Positions 9,155 to 16,744 of a DNA stretch of 34,711 nt are shown piece by piece. The stretch comes from Comamonas thiooxydans (lineage in GTDB: Bacteria > Pseudomonadota > Gammaproteobacteria > Burkholderiales > Burkholderiaceae_C), in assembly GCF_000964545.1 (NCBI RefSeq), contig NZ_BBVD01000026.1, positions 1-34,711 of the forward strand, in the 5' to 3' direction. Numbering within the stretch: position 1 is the stretch's first letter; each line of letters starts with the position of its first letter. The position numbers and the translations under genes were made by a program. Under the pieces are notes generated by a model. The model was given only the letters and a program-made list of their open reading frames with translations. It was not told the DNA's origin and searched no databases.

Positions 9155-9225
9155 AAAAATCTGGCTAGAACCAGTAGTTCAGGCCAGATTTTAGCATTCT
9201 GACCAGATTTTTCAATCTGGTCAGA
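9155..9225 (-). promoter_or_regulatory. Double inverted repeat: TA operator, possibly guaB terminator
   Basis: A perfect palindrome, CTGACCAGATT (9199-9209) and AATCTGGTCAG (9214-9224), extends by one further pair to 9198/9225. A second inverted repeat, AAAATCTGGC (9156-9165) and GCCAGATTTT (9183-9192), sits beside the antitoxin start. All four half-sites share ATCTGG, which suggests cooperative binding by the Phd-type antitoxin. The palindrome also lies 16 bp after the guaB stop and could form a terminator-like hairpin, but it lacks a T-run on the minus strand. Confidence 0.7.
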
Positions 9226-9240
9226 TTTCAAGGGACTTGC

Positions 9241-10716
9241 TTAGTCAGCGCGGTAGTTGGGCGCTTCCTTGGTGATCTGCACGTCATGCACGTGAGATTC
9301 GCGAATGCCGGCTGCGGTGATTTCCACAAACTCGGCCTTTTCATTCATCTCGGAGATCGTGGCGCAACCGCAGTAGCCCATGGAGGCGCGCACGCCGCCA
9401 GCCATCTGATAGACGATGGAGACCATGGAGCCCTTGTAGGGGACGCGGCCTTCGATGCCTTCGGGAACCAGCTTGTCGGCATTGGGGTTGCCGGTGGAGG
9501 ATTCCTGGAAGTAACGGTCGGCAGAGCCTTGCTGCATGGCACCGATGGAGCCCATGCCGCGGTAGCTCTTGTACGAGCGGCCCTGGTACAGAATCACTTC
9601 GCCAGGAGCTTCTTCGGTGCCGGCAAACATGCCGCCCATCATGATGGTGGAGGCGCCAGCGGCCAGGGCCTTGGAGATGTCGCCGGAGAAGCGGATGCCG
9701 CCGTCACCGATCAGGGGCACGCCGGAGCCCTTCAGGGCGTCGGCCACATTGGAGATGGCCATGATCTGGGGCACGCCCACACCGGCCACGATACGGGTGG
9801 TGCAGATGGAGCCAGGGCCGATACCGACCTTGACCGCGTCGGCACCGGCTTCCACCAGAGCCAGGGCGGCAGCGCCGGTGGCAATATTGCCGCCGATGAC
9901 GTCCACCTGGGGGTAGTTCTGCTTGATCCAGCGAACGCGATCGATCACGCCCTTGGAGTGGCCGTGAGCCGTGTCCACCACGATCGCGTCCACGCCGGCC
10001 TTGACCAGCAGTTCCACGCGCTCTTCGGTGCCAGCGCCCACGCCGACAGCGGCAGCCACGCGAAGGCGGCCCGATGCGTCACGCGCGGCATTGGGGAAGG
10101 TGGTTTGCTTGTTGATGTCCTTGACAGTGATCAGGCCCTTGAGTTCAAAGGCGTCGTTCACCACCAGGATTCGTTCGAGCTTGTGCTTGTTCAGCAGTGC
10201 CTTGGCTTCGGCGGGGCTGGTGCCGTCTTTTTCATTGACGGTGATCAGCTTTTCGCGGGGCGTCATGATCTGGCTGACCTTGACGTCGTAGCGGGTCTCG
10301 AAGCGCAGATCGCGGCTGGTCACGATGCCGACCACCTTGCCGCCGTCGCACACGGGGAAGCCCGAAATGCCGCGTTCTTCCGACAGCTGCAGCACTTGCA
10401 GCACGGTGTGTTCGGGGGTGATGACCACAGGGTCGTGCACCACACCGGATTCGTGGCGCTTGACCTTGGACACTTCAGCGGCTTGCTGCTCGGCTGTCAT
10501 GTTCTTGTGGATCACGCCGATACCGCCTTCTTGCGCAATGGCGATGGCCAGACGCGCTTCTGTCACCGTGTCCATGGCGGCAGACACCAGGGGCAGGTTC
10601 AGGCGGATATTGCGAGTGAATTGGGTGGCGAGGGAAACGTCCTTGGGCAGGACTTCGGAGTAGGCGGGAACGAGCAGGACGTCGTCAAAGGTCAGTGCTT
10701 TTCCGAGAAGGCGCAT
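9241..10716 (-). CDS. guaB: IMP dehydrogenase
   Basis: Oxidises IMP to XMP with NAD+, the first committed and rate-limiting step of guanine nucleotide synthesis. The 491-residue protein has a TIM barrel interrupted by two CBS domains (about 95-205). The active-site loop GPGSICTTR contains catalytic C305, and the phosphate-binding and flap segments (GDGGIRFSGD, YRGMGS) follow in order. The longer open frame to 10860 is rejected because MRLLGKALTFDDVLLVP is the standard N-terminus and TGGAG lies about eight bases before the ATG. It runs towards the toxin-antitoxin pair and guaA, and it is divergent from the DUF4124 gene. Confidence 0.97.
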   Translation of the reverse strand: MRLLGKALTFDDVLLVPAYSEVLPKDVSLATQFTRNIRLNLPLVSAAMDTVTEARLAIAIAQEGGIGVIHKNMTAEQQAAEVSKVKRHESGVVHDPVVITPEHTVLQVLQLSEERGISGFPVCDGGKVVGIVTSRDLRFETRYDVKVSQIMTPREKLITVNEKDGTSPAEAKALLNKHKLERILVVNDAFELKGLITVKDINKQTTFPNAARDASGRLRVAAAVGVGAGTEERVELLVKAGVDAIVVDTAHGHSKGVIDRVRWIKQNYPQVDVIGGNIATGAAALALVEAGADAVKVGIGPGSICTTRIVAGVGVPQIMAISNVADALKGSGVPLIGDGGIRFSGDISKALAAGASTIMMGGMFAGTEEAPGEVILYQGRSYKSYRGMGSIGAMQQGSADRYFQESSTGNPNADKLVPEGIEGRVPYKGSMVSIVYQMAGGVRASMGYCGCATISEMNEKAEFVEITAAGIRESHVHDVQITKEAPNYRAD

Positions 10717-10736
10717 GTGATGGCTCCAAAAGAAAG

Positions 10737-10742
10737 ATTGTA
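10737..10742 (-). promoter_or_regulatory. Candidate -10 box of guaB
   Basis: TACAAT on the minus strand, about 20 bases before the guaB ATG, would give a very short leader. No good -35 box lies 16-18 bases further upstream, so this is tentative. The 97-bp gap is shared with the divergent DUF4124 gene. Confidence 0.35.
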
Positions 10743-10813
10743 CCTGTGACTTGCCGCACAATGTGGGCTCGTGACCCAGAATCCCCAACGCCAGTCCAAG
10801 ACTTATTGACTCC

Positions 10814-11317
10814 ATGCACGCCATCAAGTTCGCTTTGTTTGCAGCCATTGCCTGCTGCACGGTCCCCGCAATCGCCCAGTGGCAATGGATTGATGGTCAG
10901 GGGCGCAAAGTGTTCAGCGACAGGGCTCCGCCGACCGATATCCCTGCCAAGAATATTTTGCGCAGCCCCGGCGGAGCCAGGCCCGCAGCACCTTCTGCGG
11001 TGCCGGAGGTCGGCGCGGCCAAGCCCGTGGCGGACGCCGGTGTGGACAAGGGGCTGGAAGAGCAAAAGCGCAAGATGCAGGAGCAGGAAGCAGCCAAGAC
11101 CCAGGCTGACAGACTGCAGAAGGAAAGGCAGCGACAGGACAACTGCAATCGTGCCAGGCAGGCCAAGACAACCCTGGCGTCGGGCCGCTTGCTCTCTCAT
11201 GTGAATGCCAAGGGCGAGCGTGGTTTCATGGATGAGGCCGCACGCGATGCCGAGATCAAGCGCGCCGATGCCGTGATCGCCTCCGATTGCGGGCCCATGG
11301 CCGAGCCGGCGCAGTAG
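10814..11317 (+). CDS. DUF4124 domain-containing exported protein
   Basis: A 167-residue protein with a clear Sec signal peptide (about 1-21, cleavage after AIA) followed by a DUF4124 domain (about 22-50, with WQWIDGQGRKVFSDRAPP). An alanine-rich linker and a charged, probably coiled-coil segment (about 78-115, EEQKRKMQEQEAAKTQADRL) come next. It is expected in the periplasm. Function is unknown; the domain is common in Burkholderiales envelope proteins. It is divergent from guaB and convergent with rnfH, separated from the latter by a bidirectional terminator. Cysteines C118 and C156 could form a disulphide. Confidence 0.83.
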   Translation: MHAIKFALFAAIACCTVPAIAQWQWIDGQGRKVFSDRAPPTDIPAKNILRSPGGARPAAPSAVPEVGAAKPVADAGVDKGLEEQKRKMQEQEAAKTQADRLQKERQRQDNCNRARQAKTTLASGRLLSHVNAKGERGFMDEAARDAEIKRADAVIASDCGPMAEPAQ

Positions 11318-11345
11318 TCGCCGGAGTCTTCGCCGGGATCTCGAT

Positions 11346-11375
11346 AAAAAAGCGCCTTCTGAAGGCGCTTTTTTT
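11346..11375. terminator. Bidirectional terminator
   Basis: AGCGCCTT (11351-11358) and AAGGCGCT (11362-11369) pair around CTG, flanked by an A-run on the left and a T-run on the right. It can end both the rightward DUF4124 transcript and the leftward ratA-rnfH transcript. Confidence 0.92.
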
Positions 11376-11387
11376 GAGTCCTGTTGG

Positions 11388-11750
11388 TTAGTAACCCGCC
11401 TTGGCTCCGTCTCTCTGACGCTTGAAAAGTCCGGCGCTGCGCGCGCCCTGGCGGGCAAAGCGTTCGCGTCGGGCAACCTTGGGGTCTACGGTCAGCGGGC
11501 GATAGACCTCCAGACGATCGCCATGTTTGAGAACCTGGCCCGGATTCGCGACCTTGCCCCAGATACCGACCATGCCGGCCAAGGGTTCGGGCAGTGGCAG
11601 GTTCGGCAATGCTGTTGAAGCGATCACGGCGTCCAGCGCCTGCTGGACGGTGCTGCCTGCGGGAAGCTGCAACAAGGCTTCCTGTACCGTACCGGAGCAG
11701 GGCGATATGCAGACCATGATGTCGATCACCTCCGGCAGTGCATCAGCCAT
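11388..11750 (-). CDS. rnfH: RnfH family ubiquitin-like protein
   Basis: A 120-residue protein of the RnfH/RatB (UPF0125) family, which has a beta-grasp fold. Recognisable stretches are the long helix segment with SGTVQEALLQLPAGSTVQQALD and the conserved GIWGKVANPGQVLKHGDRLEVYRPL. A basic tail (about 100-120) follows. The biochemical role is not established; the gene is almost always linked to ratA and smpB, as here. It overlaps the end of ratA by eight bases (ATGGCTGA, 11743-11750), so translation is probably coupled. The longer frame to 11837 runs inside ratA and is not used. Confidence 0.9.
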   Translation of the reverse strand: MADALPEVIDIMVCISPCSGTVQEALLQLPAGSTVQQALDAVIASTALPNLPLPEPLAGMVGIWGKVANPGQVLKHGDRLEVYRPLTVDPKVARRERFARQGARSAGLFKRQRDGAKAGY

Positions 11751-12195
11751 AGATTTGCTCGGCTCGCTTGATGAAGGCGTCGACCATGGAGCCTGCGATG
11801 CGGTCGAAGACCGGGCCGATGATGGCGGCAACGGCACCGTTCTCGAAGCCGTAGTCCAGCTGCAACTCGACCTTGCAGGCTCGCTGCGTGCCGTCGCCTA
11901 CAGGATGAAAGCGCCAGTGGCCTTCAAGACGCGAGAAAGGTCCCTTGATCAGACGCATGCTGACCTGCTTGCCGCCGTCATCCATGCTACTGTTCGTGTT
12001 GCGCGTCACGAAAGACTTGCGCAGTCCGCTGAACGCAATACCCACCTCGGCTGTCATGCCTGTGTCGTCCTGCTCCAGAATCTTGGCATGATCGCACCAG
12101 GGCAGAAAGTCGGCATAGTGGGCCACGTCCGTCACGAGGGCAAACATTTCTTCGGGGCTGTACCAGATGAGGACGGACTTGTTGACGTTTTTCAT
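11743..12195 (-). CDS. ratA: RatA family START-domain protein (Coq10-like)
   Basis: A 150-residue START/polyketide-cyclase fold protein of the RatA/Coq10 family. E. coli RatA was reported to block 70S ribosome association, while mitochondrial Coq10 binds ubiquinone; which role applies here cannot be read from sequence. Typical features are VLIWYSPEEMFALVTDVAHYADFLPWC near the N-terminus, LIKGPFSRLEGHW in the middle and the long C-terminal helix MVDAFIKRAEQIYG. The start at 12195 (MKNVNKSV) matches the family; the frame continues nine codons upstream without homology. It is followed by the overlapping rnfH and is divergent from smpB, a widely conserved arrangement. Confidence 0.92.
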   Translation of the reverse strand: MKNVNKSVLIWYSPEEMFALVTDVAHYADFLPWCDHAKILEQDDTGMTAEVGIAFSGLRKSFVTRNTNSSMDDGGKQVSMRLIKGPFSRLEGHWRFHPVGDGTQRACKVELQLDYGFENGAVAAIIGPVFDRIAGSMVDAFIKRAEQIYG

Positions 12196-12354
12196 GAACA
12201 AAGAGCAATCAGCAGGGCGCAAGAGCAGGGAATTGGCCTAGGCCAATGCACCCAGAGGCGCGATGCGAAACTAAAATCATCGCTCAGAGGCGAGACGGCA
12301 ATCCAGTATTGTAGGGAGAGCTTTCATCTCCGGTCCGCCTGCAACTAATATTCC

Positions 12355-12828
12355 ATGGCCAAGAAACCAGAAACATCGTCGCGCATTGCCGACAATAAAA
12401 AAGCAGCTTTCAACTATTTCTTCGAGGAGCGCCACGAAGCCGGCATGGTGCTGCACGGCTGGGAGGTCAAGGCCCTGCGCAGCGGCAAGGTGCAGCTCAC
12501 CGATGGCTATGTGCTGATCAAGGACGGCGAGCTGTTCCTGCTGGGCTGCCAGATCAACCCGCTCAAGACGGCTTCCACCCACGTCAATCCCGACTCGGCA
12601 CGTATCAAGAAGCTGCTCTTGAAAAAGGACGAGATCAAGCGCCTCGTCGGTAAGGTCGAGCAAAAGGGCTATACCCTGGTGCCCATCAATCTGCATTGGA
12701 AGAACGGTTACGTGAAATGCGAGATCGCCCTGGCCAAGGGCAAGGCCGAGCATGACAAGCGCGACGTGATCAAGGACCGCGAAGGCAAGCGCGAGGTGGA
12801 GCGCGCCATGAAAAACCGCAACCGTTGA
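12355..12828 (+). CDS. smpB: SsrA-binding protein SmpB
   Basis: Binds tmRNA and delivers it to stalled ribosomes for trans-translation. The 157-residue protein has the family's full length. It has the conserved N-terminal segment (IADNKKAAFNYFFEERHEAGMVL), the core GWEVKALRSGKVQL and the basic C-terminal tail (KGKAEHDKRDVIKDREGKREVER) that folds in the ribosomal decoding region. No ribosome site stands out before the ATG. It is divergent from ratA; the 160-bp gap should hold both promoters. The tmRNA gene itself is not in the window. Confidence 0.97.
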   Translation: MAKKPETSSRIADNKKAAFNYFFEERHEAGMVLHGWEVKALRSGKVQLTDGYVLIKDGELFLLGCQINPLKTASTHVNPDSARIKKLLLKKDEIKRLVGKVEQKGYTLVPINLHWKNGYVKCEIALAKGKAEHDKRDVIKDREGKREVERAMKNRNR

Positions 12829-12931
12829 CCTGCCGCGCCTGAATCGATCTTCCGCACTGACACAGTTCTGACATCAAGGCCCGCTATGTTGGGCCTTGCT
12901 TTACTGACATATCGCAGCAAGGAGTTTGGTC

Positions 12932-13330
12932 ATGGGCACTTGGTCGCACGGCAATTTCGATAACGACACCGCATTGGACTGGCTGGCGGATATCACGGGC
13001 CAGCTCATCGATGAAATTGCCGAGGCCCTGGACTCGCCCGAGGCCTTGCAGGCGGGCGAGTCTGAGTCCGATCTGGTTCCCTGCCGTATCGAGCTGCTGT
13101 GCGCCATGGCCGAGGGCGGCATGCATCCGCTATGGCCGGATCTGCAGACGCTGGAGCAATGGAAAGCCACTTATCTGCAGGCCTGGGACCAGAGCATCGA
13201 CGAGCTGGAGCCCGAAGAGGGCTACAAGCAGGACCGTCGCATCGCGATCATCGAGACCTTCGATCGCATGATCGCGCTGGCTGCAGCAGAAGAGGAAGAG
13301 GGCGCGGACGAAGACTGGGGCGAAGAGTAA
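12932..13330 (+). CDS. DUF4259 domain-containing protein
   Basis: A 132-residue acidic soluble protein starting MGTWSHGNFDNDTALDWLADI, the hallmark N-terminus of the DUF4259 family. Function is unknown. The region to about residue 75 is probably helical, and the C-terminus is a strongly acidic tail (EEEEGADEDWGEE). The ATG at 12932 has an AAGGAG ribosome site at 12919-12924; an in-frame TTG at 12926 is not used. It follows smpB by about 100 bp on the same strand without a clear terminator between them. Confidence 0.85.
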   Translation: MGTWSHGNFDNDTALDWLADITGQLIDEIAEALDSPEALQAGESESDLVPCRIELLCAMAEGGMHPLWPDLQTLEQWKATYLQAWDQSIDELEPEEGYKQDRRIAIIETFDRMIALAAAEEEEGADEDWGEE

Positions 13331-13382
13331 GCCCGCCAGTCACCCAGGACGCCTGCCCCGGGCTTGCCGCGTCGCGGCTGCC

Positions 13383-13676
13383 TCAAGGGTTTTCGCCGTA
13401 GCGGGTCTTGAAATCGAACTCCAGGCGTTCGCAGTCCTGAGGGGCTTTGAACTCCTGGGTCTTGCGCTCGGCCTCGGGCTTGGCCGTCTGTTTCCAGCAG
13501 ACCTTGATGGTTTCTGCCTCCGTCCAGCGCTGCTTGCTGAGCGGATCGTCCATGAACTGGCCGATGAGCATGAGCGCGCCAAAGATGATCACGGGCAGGG
13601 CAATGAGCCAGACGACCAGGCGGTTTTTGGCGGGGGCAGCGGGCTTGGAGGTCTCGGTTTGGGGTGTATCGCTCAT
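13383..13676 (-). CDS. Small single-pass membrane protein, 97 aa
   Basis: Not a family I recognise. The protein has a short proline/threonine-rich N-terminus, one membrane helix at about residues 20-41 (VVWLIALPVIIFGALMLIGQF) and a charged C-terminal domain of about 55 residues. Its two cysteines, C60 and C82, could form a disulphide if that domain is periplasmic. The lysine and arginine just before the helix favour an inside N-terminus. It is convergent with the DUF4259 gene and divergent from alaS, so it is a single-gene unit. Coding status is supported by the helix and a sensible codon pattern. Confidence 0.7.
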   Translation of the reverse strand: MSDTPQTETSKPAAPAKNRLVVWLIALPVIIFGALMLIGQFMDDPLSKQRWTEAETIKVCWKQTAKPEAERKTQEFKAPQDCERLEFDFKTRYGENP

Positions 13677-13785
13677 AGTGGTTGCCGATTATCCGCAAGC
13701 CGATGATGAAGACATTAATGCAACGCATGAAAATTCATGATCGCTGTTATCGGCACAAGGCCGCGCGGGTATGTAGCCGCAAACC

Positions 13786-13791
13786 TATAAT
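13786..13791 (+). promoter_or_regulatory. Candidate -10 box of alaS
   Basis: A perfect TATAAT lies about 95 bases before the alaS ATG in the gap to the divergent membrane-protein gene. No matching -35 hexamer is visible at the usual spacing, so the assignment is tentative. Confidence 0.4.
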
Positions 13792-13886
13792 GTTCGGCTG
13801 ATTTGCCTGTCTGCGCAGCTCCTGAAAAAGCAGCGCCGGGCCGTACTGATCGCAGGCGTCATGCAGGCGTCTTCATACCAAACACC

Positions 13887-16511
13887 ATGAGTACACCCAC
13901 TTTTTCCGTTGCGGACATCCGCAAGACGTTCCTGGATTTCTACGCTTCCAAGGGCCACACGGTTGTCGCGTCCAGCTCGCTGGTTCCCGGCAACGATCCG
14001 ACGCTGATGTTCACCAACTCCGGCATGGTGCAGTTCAAGGACGTGTTCCTGGGCACGGACAAGCGCCCCTACAACCGCGCAACTTCGGTGCAGGCCTGCC
14101 TGCGCGCCGGCGGCAAGCACAACGACCTGGAAAACGTGGGCTACACCGCGCGCCACCACACGTTCTTCGAAATGCTGGGCAACTGGTCCTTCGGCGACTA
14201 CTTCAAGAAGGAGTCCATCGAGTGGGGCTGGGAGCTGCTGACCAAGGTCTTCGGTCTGCCTGCCGAGAAGCTGCTGGCCACGGTCTATCACGAAGACGAC
14301 GAGGCCTATGACATCTGGAAGAACGTCATCGGCCTGCCTGCCGAGCGCATCATCCGCATCGGCGACAACAAGGGCGGCAAGTACAAGAGCGACAACTTCT
14401 GGATGATGGCAGACACCGGCCCCTGCGGCCCCTGCTCGGAAATCTTCTACGACCACGGCGAGCACATTGCCGGCGGCCCTCCCGGCAGCCCGGAAGAAGA
14501 CGGCGACCGCTTCATCGAGATCTGGAACCATGTGTTCATGCAGTTCGACATGAAGGAAGACGGCTCCGTGGTGAAGCTGCCCGCACCTTGCGTGGACACC
14601 GGCATGGGCCTGGAGCGCCTGGCTGCCATCCTGCAGCATGTGCACAGCAACTACGAGATCGACCTGTTCCAGGCATTGATCAAGGCTGCCGGCCGTGAAA
14701 CCCGCACCGAAGATCTGAGCACTCCTTCGCTGAAGGTGATTGCCGACCATATCCGCGCCACTTCCTTCCTGGTGTCCGACGGCGTGATTCCTTCCAACGA
14801 AGGTCGCGGCTATGTGCAGCGCCGCATCATCCGCCGCGCCATCCGTCACGGCTACAAGCTGGGCCAGAAGACTCCCTTCTTCCACAAGCTGGTGGCCGAC
14901 CTGGTGGTGCAGATGGGCGATGCCTATCCCAAGCTCAAGGAGCAGGAAGCGCATATCACCAGCGTGCTCAAGGCCGAGGAAGAGCGCTTCTTCGAGACCC
15001 TGGCCAACGGCATGGAAATCCTCGACAGCGCTCTGGCCGGCGATGTCAAGGTGCTGCCTGGTGATGTGGCCTTCAAGCTGCATGACACCTACGGCTTCCC
15101 GCTGGACCTGTCCAACGACGTGGCGCGCGAGCGTGGCGTGACGGTGGACGAGGCCGGCTTCAATGCCGCCATGCAGCACCAGAAGGAAACTGCCCGCGCA
15201 GCCGGCAAGTTCAAGATGGATCGCGCGCTGGAATACACGGGGGACGCCAATGTGTTCACCGGCTACGACAAGCTGGCCGAGGCTGCCAGGATCGTCGCGC
15301 TGTACGCCGATGGCGTGAGCGTGAACGAGCTCCAGGCCGGCCAAAACGGTGTCGTGGTGCTGGACACGACCCCCTTCTACGCCGAATCCGGCGGCCAGGT
15401 AGGCGACCAGGGCGTGATTGCCGCAGGCGGCAACCGCTTTGTCGTGGAAGACACGCTCAAGATCAAGGCCGATGTATTCGGCCACCACGGCGTGCTGGAA
15501 GCCGGCAGCCTGAAGGTGGGCGATGCCGTTGAAGCACAGGTGGATACCGCCGTGCGCGCTGCGACCATGCGCAATCACTCGGTCACACACATCATGCACA
15601 AGGCCTTGCGCGAAGTGCTGGGCGGCCATGTGCAGCAAAAGGGCTCGCTGGTCAACGCCGAGCGCACCCGCTTCGACTTTGCGCACAACGCCCCCGTGAC
15701 GGCCGAGCAGATCCGCGAGATCGAAGCCCGCGTGAATGCCGAGGTGCTGGCCAACACCGCCACCGACGCTCGCGTGATGGACATCGAAAGCGCCCAGAGG
15801 ACCGGCGCCATGATGCTGTTCGGCGAGAAGTACGGTGAAACCGTGCGCGTGCTGGATATCGGCTCCAGCCGCGAGCTTTGCGGCGGCACTCACGTCAGCC
15901 GTACCGGCGACATCGGCCTGTTCAAGGTGGTGGGCGAATCCGGCGTGGCCGCTGGCGTGCGCCGTATCGAAGGCATTACCGGCGAGAACGCGCTGGCTTA
16001 TCTGCAATCGCTGGAGTCCACCGTGGACCAGGCTGCAGCCGCTTTCAAGGCCCCTGCAGCCGAGCTGACCAACCGCATCGGCGGTGCGCTGGATCAGATC
16101 AAGGCACTGGAAAAGGAAATCGCTGCGCTCAAGGGCAAGCTGGCTTCCAGCCAGGGCGACGAGCTGGCCACGCAGGCCGCCGACGTCAATGGCGTCAAGG
16201 TGCTGGCAGCCAAGCTCGAAGGCGCCGATGCCAAGACCTTGCGCGACACCATGGACAAGCTCAAGGACAAGCTGGGCGCGGCCGTGATCGTGCTGGCTGC
16301 CGTGGACGGCGACAAGGTGCAGCTGGCTGCAGGCGTGACCAAGGCTGAAACTGCCAAGGTCAAGGCCGGCGAGCTGGTGAACTTTGTGGCCCAGCAAGTG
16401 GGCGGCAAGGGCGGTGGCAAGCCCGATATGGCCATGGCCGGCGGCACCGATGCCGCAGCCGTGCCCGCAGCGCTGGCCAGCGTCCAGGCCTGGGTGGCCG
16501 AGCGTCTCTGA
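13887..16511 (+). CDS. alaS: Alanyl-tRNA synthetase
   Basis: Charges tRNA-Ala and edits mischarged Ser/Gly. The 874-residue protein has the class II catalytic core first (SSLVPGNDPTLMFTNSGMVQFKD, then CLRAGGKHNDLENVG and the FFEMLGNWSFGDYFK segment). The editing domain follows, with the HSVTHIMHKALREVLG zinc motif and the distal CGGTHVSRTGDIG. The C-terminal part contains a coiled-coil stretch (about 715-760) and the glycine-rich C-Ala end. Length is typical. The ATG at 13887 is preferred to an upstream frame start at 13803 because MSTPTFSVADIRKTFLDFY is the expected N-terminus. It is a single-gene unit, closed by a terminator. Confidence 0.98.
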   Translation: MSTPTFSVADIRKTFLDFYASKGHTVVASSSLVPGNDPTLMFTNSGMVQFKDVFLGTDKRPYNRATSVQACLRAGGKHNDLENVGYTARHHTFFEMLGNWSFGDYFKKESIEWGWELLTKVFGLPAEKLLATVYHEDDEAYDIWKNVIGLPAERIIRIGDNKGGKYKSDNFWMMADTGPCGPCSEIFYDHGEHIAGGPPGSPEEDGDRFIEIWNHVFMQFDMKEDGSVVKLPAPCVDTGMGLERLAAILQHVHSNYEIDLFQALIKAAGRETRTEDLSTPSLKVIADHIRATSFLVSDGVIPSNEGRGYVQRRIIRRAIRHGYKLGQKTPFFHKLVADLVVQMGDAYPKLKEQEAHITSVLKAEEERFFETLANGMEILDSALAGDVKVLPGDVAFKLHDTYGFPLDLSNDVARERGVTVDEAGFNAAMQHQKETARAAGKFKMDRALEYTGDANVFTGYDKLAEAARIVALYADGVSVNELQAGQNGVVVLDTTPFYAESGGQVGDQGVIAAGGNRFVVEDTLKIKADVFGHHGVLEAGSLKVGDAVEAQVDTAVRAATMRNHSVTHIMHKALREVLGGHVQQKGSLVNAERTRFDFAHNAPVTAEQIREIEARVNAEVLANTATDARVMDIESAQRTGAMMLFGEKYGETVRVLDIGSSRELCGGTHVSRTGDIGLFKVVGESGVAAGVRRIEGITGENALAYLQSLESTVDQAAAAFKAPAAELTNRIGGALDQIKALEKEIAALKGKLASSQGDELATQAADVNGVKVLAAKLEGADAKTLRDTMDKLKDKLGAAVIVLAAVDGDKVQLAAGVTKAETAKVKAGELVNFVAQQVGGKGGGKPDMAMAGGTDAAAVPAALASVQAWVAERL

Positions 16512-16538
16512 GCCGAGCGCCTGTAAGGCGAGCGTCAA

Positions 16539-16558
16539 AAGGCAGCCTAGGCTGCCTT
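16539..16558. repeat. Perfect 20-bp palindrome after alaS
   Basis: AAGGCAGCCT (16539-16548) and AGGCTGCCTT (16549-16558) form a perfect palindrome 27 bases after the alaS stop. It lacks a T-run and sits just before the true terminator, so it may protect the 3' end or be a separate binding site. Confidence 0.6.
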
Positions 16559-16570
16559 GACCCAAAACAA

Positions 16571-16597
16571 AACGCTCCTCAATGAGGAGCGTTTTTT
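16571..16597 (+). terminator. Rho-independent terminator of alaS
   Basis: AACGCTCCTC (16571-16580) pairs with GAGGAGCGTT (16584-16593) around AAT, followed by a run of T to 16597. Orientation and spacing fit the end of alaS. Confidence 0.93.
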
Positions 16598-16656
16598 ATG
16601 GCTTGGAGCGAAACCCTTGCGACTGGCGCTGACCAAGATCCGAGATGCCGAGCAAG

Positions 16657-16742
16657 AGCCGCCTCGCGGCGAAGGCATCGTCCCCCTTCCATAGCGCGAA
16701 GCGCGTAGAGAAAAGGGGGAAGGCGCAGAGCGCCTCAGGGGG
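16657..16742. repeat. Compound GC-rich intergenic repeat element
   Basis: A cluster of nested small inverted repeats abuts the trmB stop codon. GCCGC-CTC-GCGGC lies at 16658-16670 and TCCCCCTT / AAGGGGGA at 16681-16688 and 16713-16720. GCGC-GAA-GCGC (16694-16704) lies inside that second pair. GGCGC-AGA-GCGCC lies at 16722-16734. I recall very similar blocks dispersed downstream of genes in Comamonadaceae genomes. It may stabilise or end the trmB transcript. Confidence 0.6.
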
Positions 16743-16744
16743 TA

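Noticed and set aside
9286..10749. A 487-codon plus-strand frame opposite guaB
   Set aside because: Antisense shadow; guaB motifs on the other strand are unambiguous.
10717..10860. A 48-codon N-terminal extension of guaB
   Set aside because: It runs through the divergent promoter region into the DUF4124 gene and lies before the standard IMP dehydrogenase N-terminus.
13785..16565. A 926-codon open frame on the minus strand opposite alaS
   Set aside because: It is the GC-rich antisense shadow of alaS, histidine/glycine/leucine-rich, and resembles no protein family. The plus strand has a complete AlaRS.
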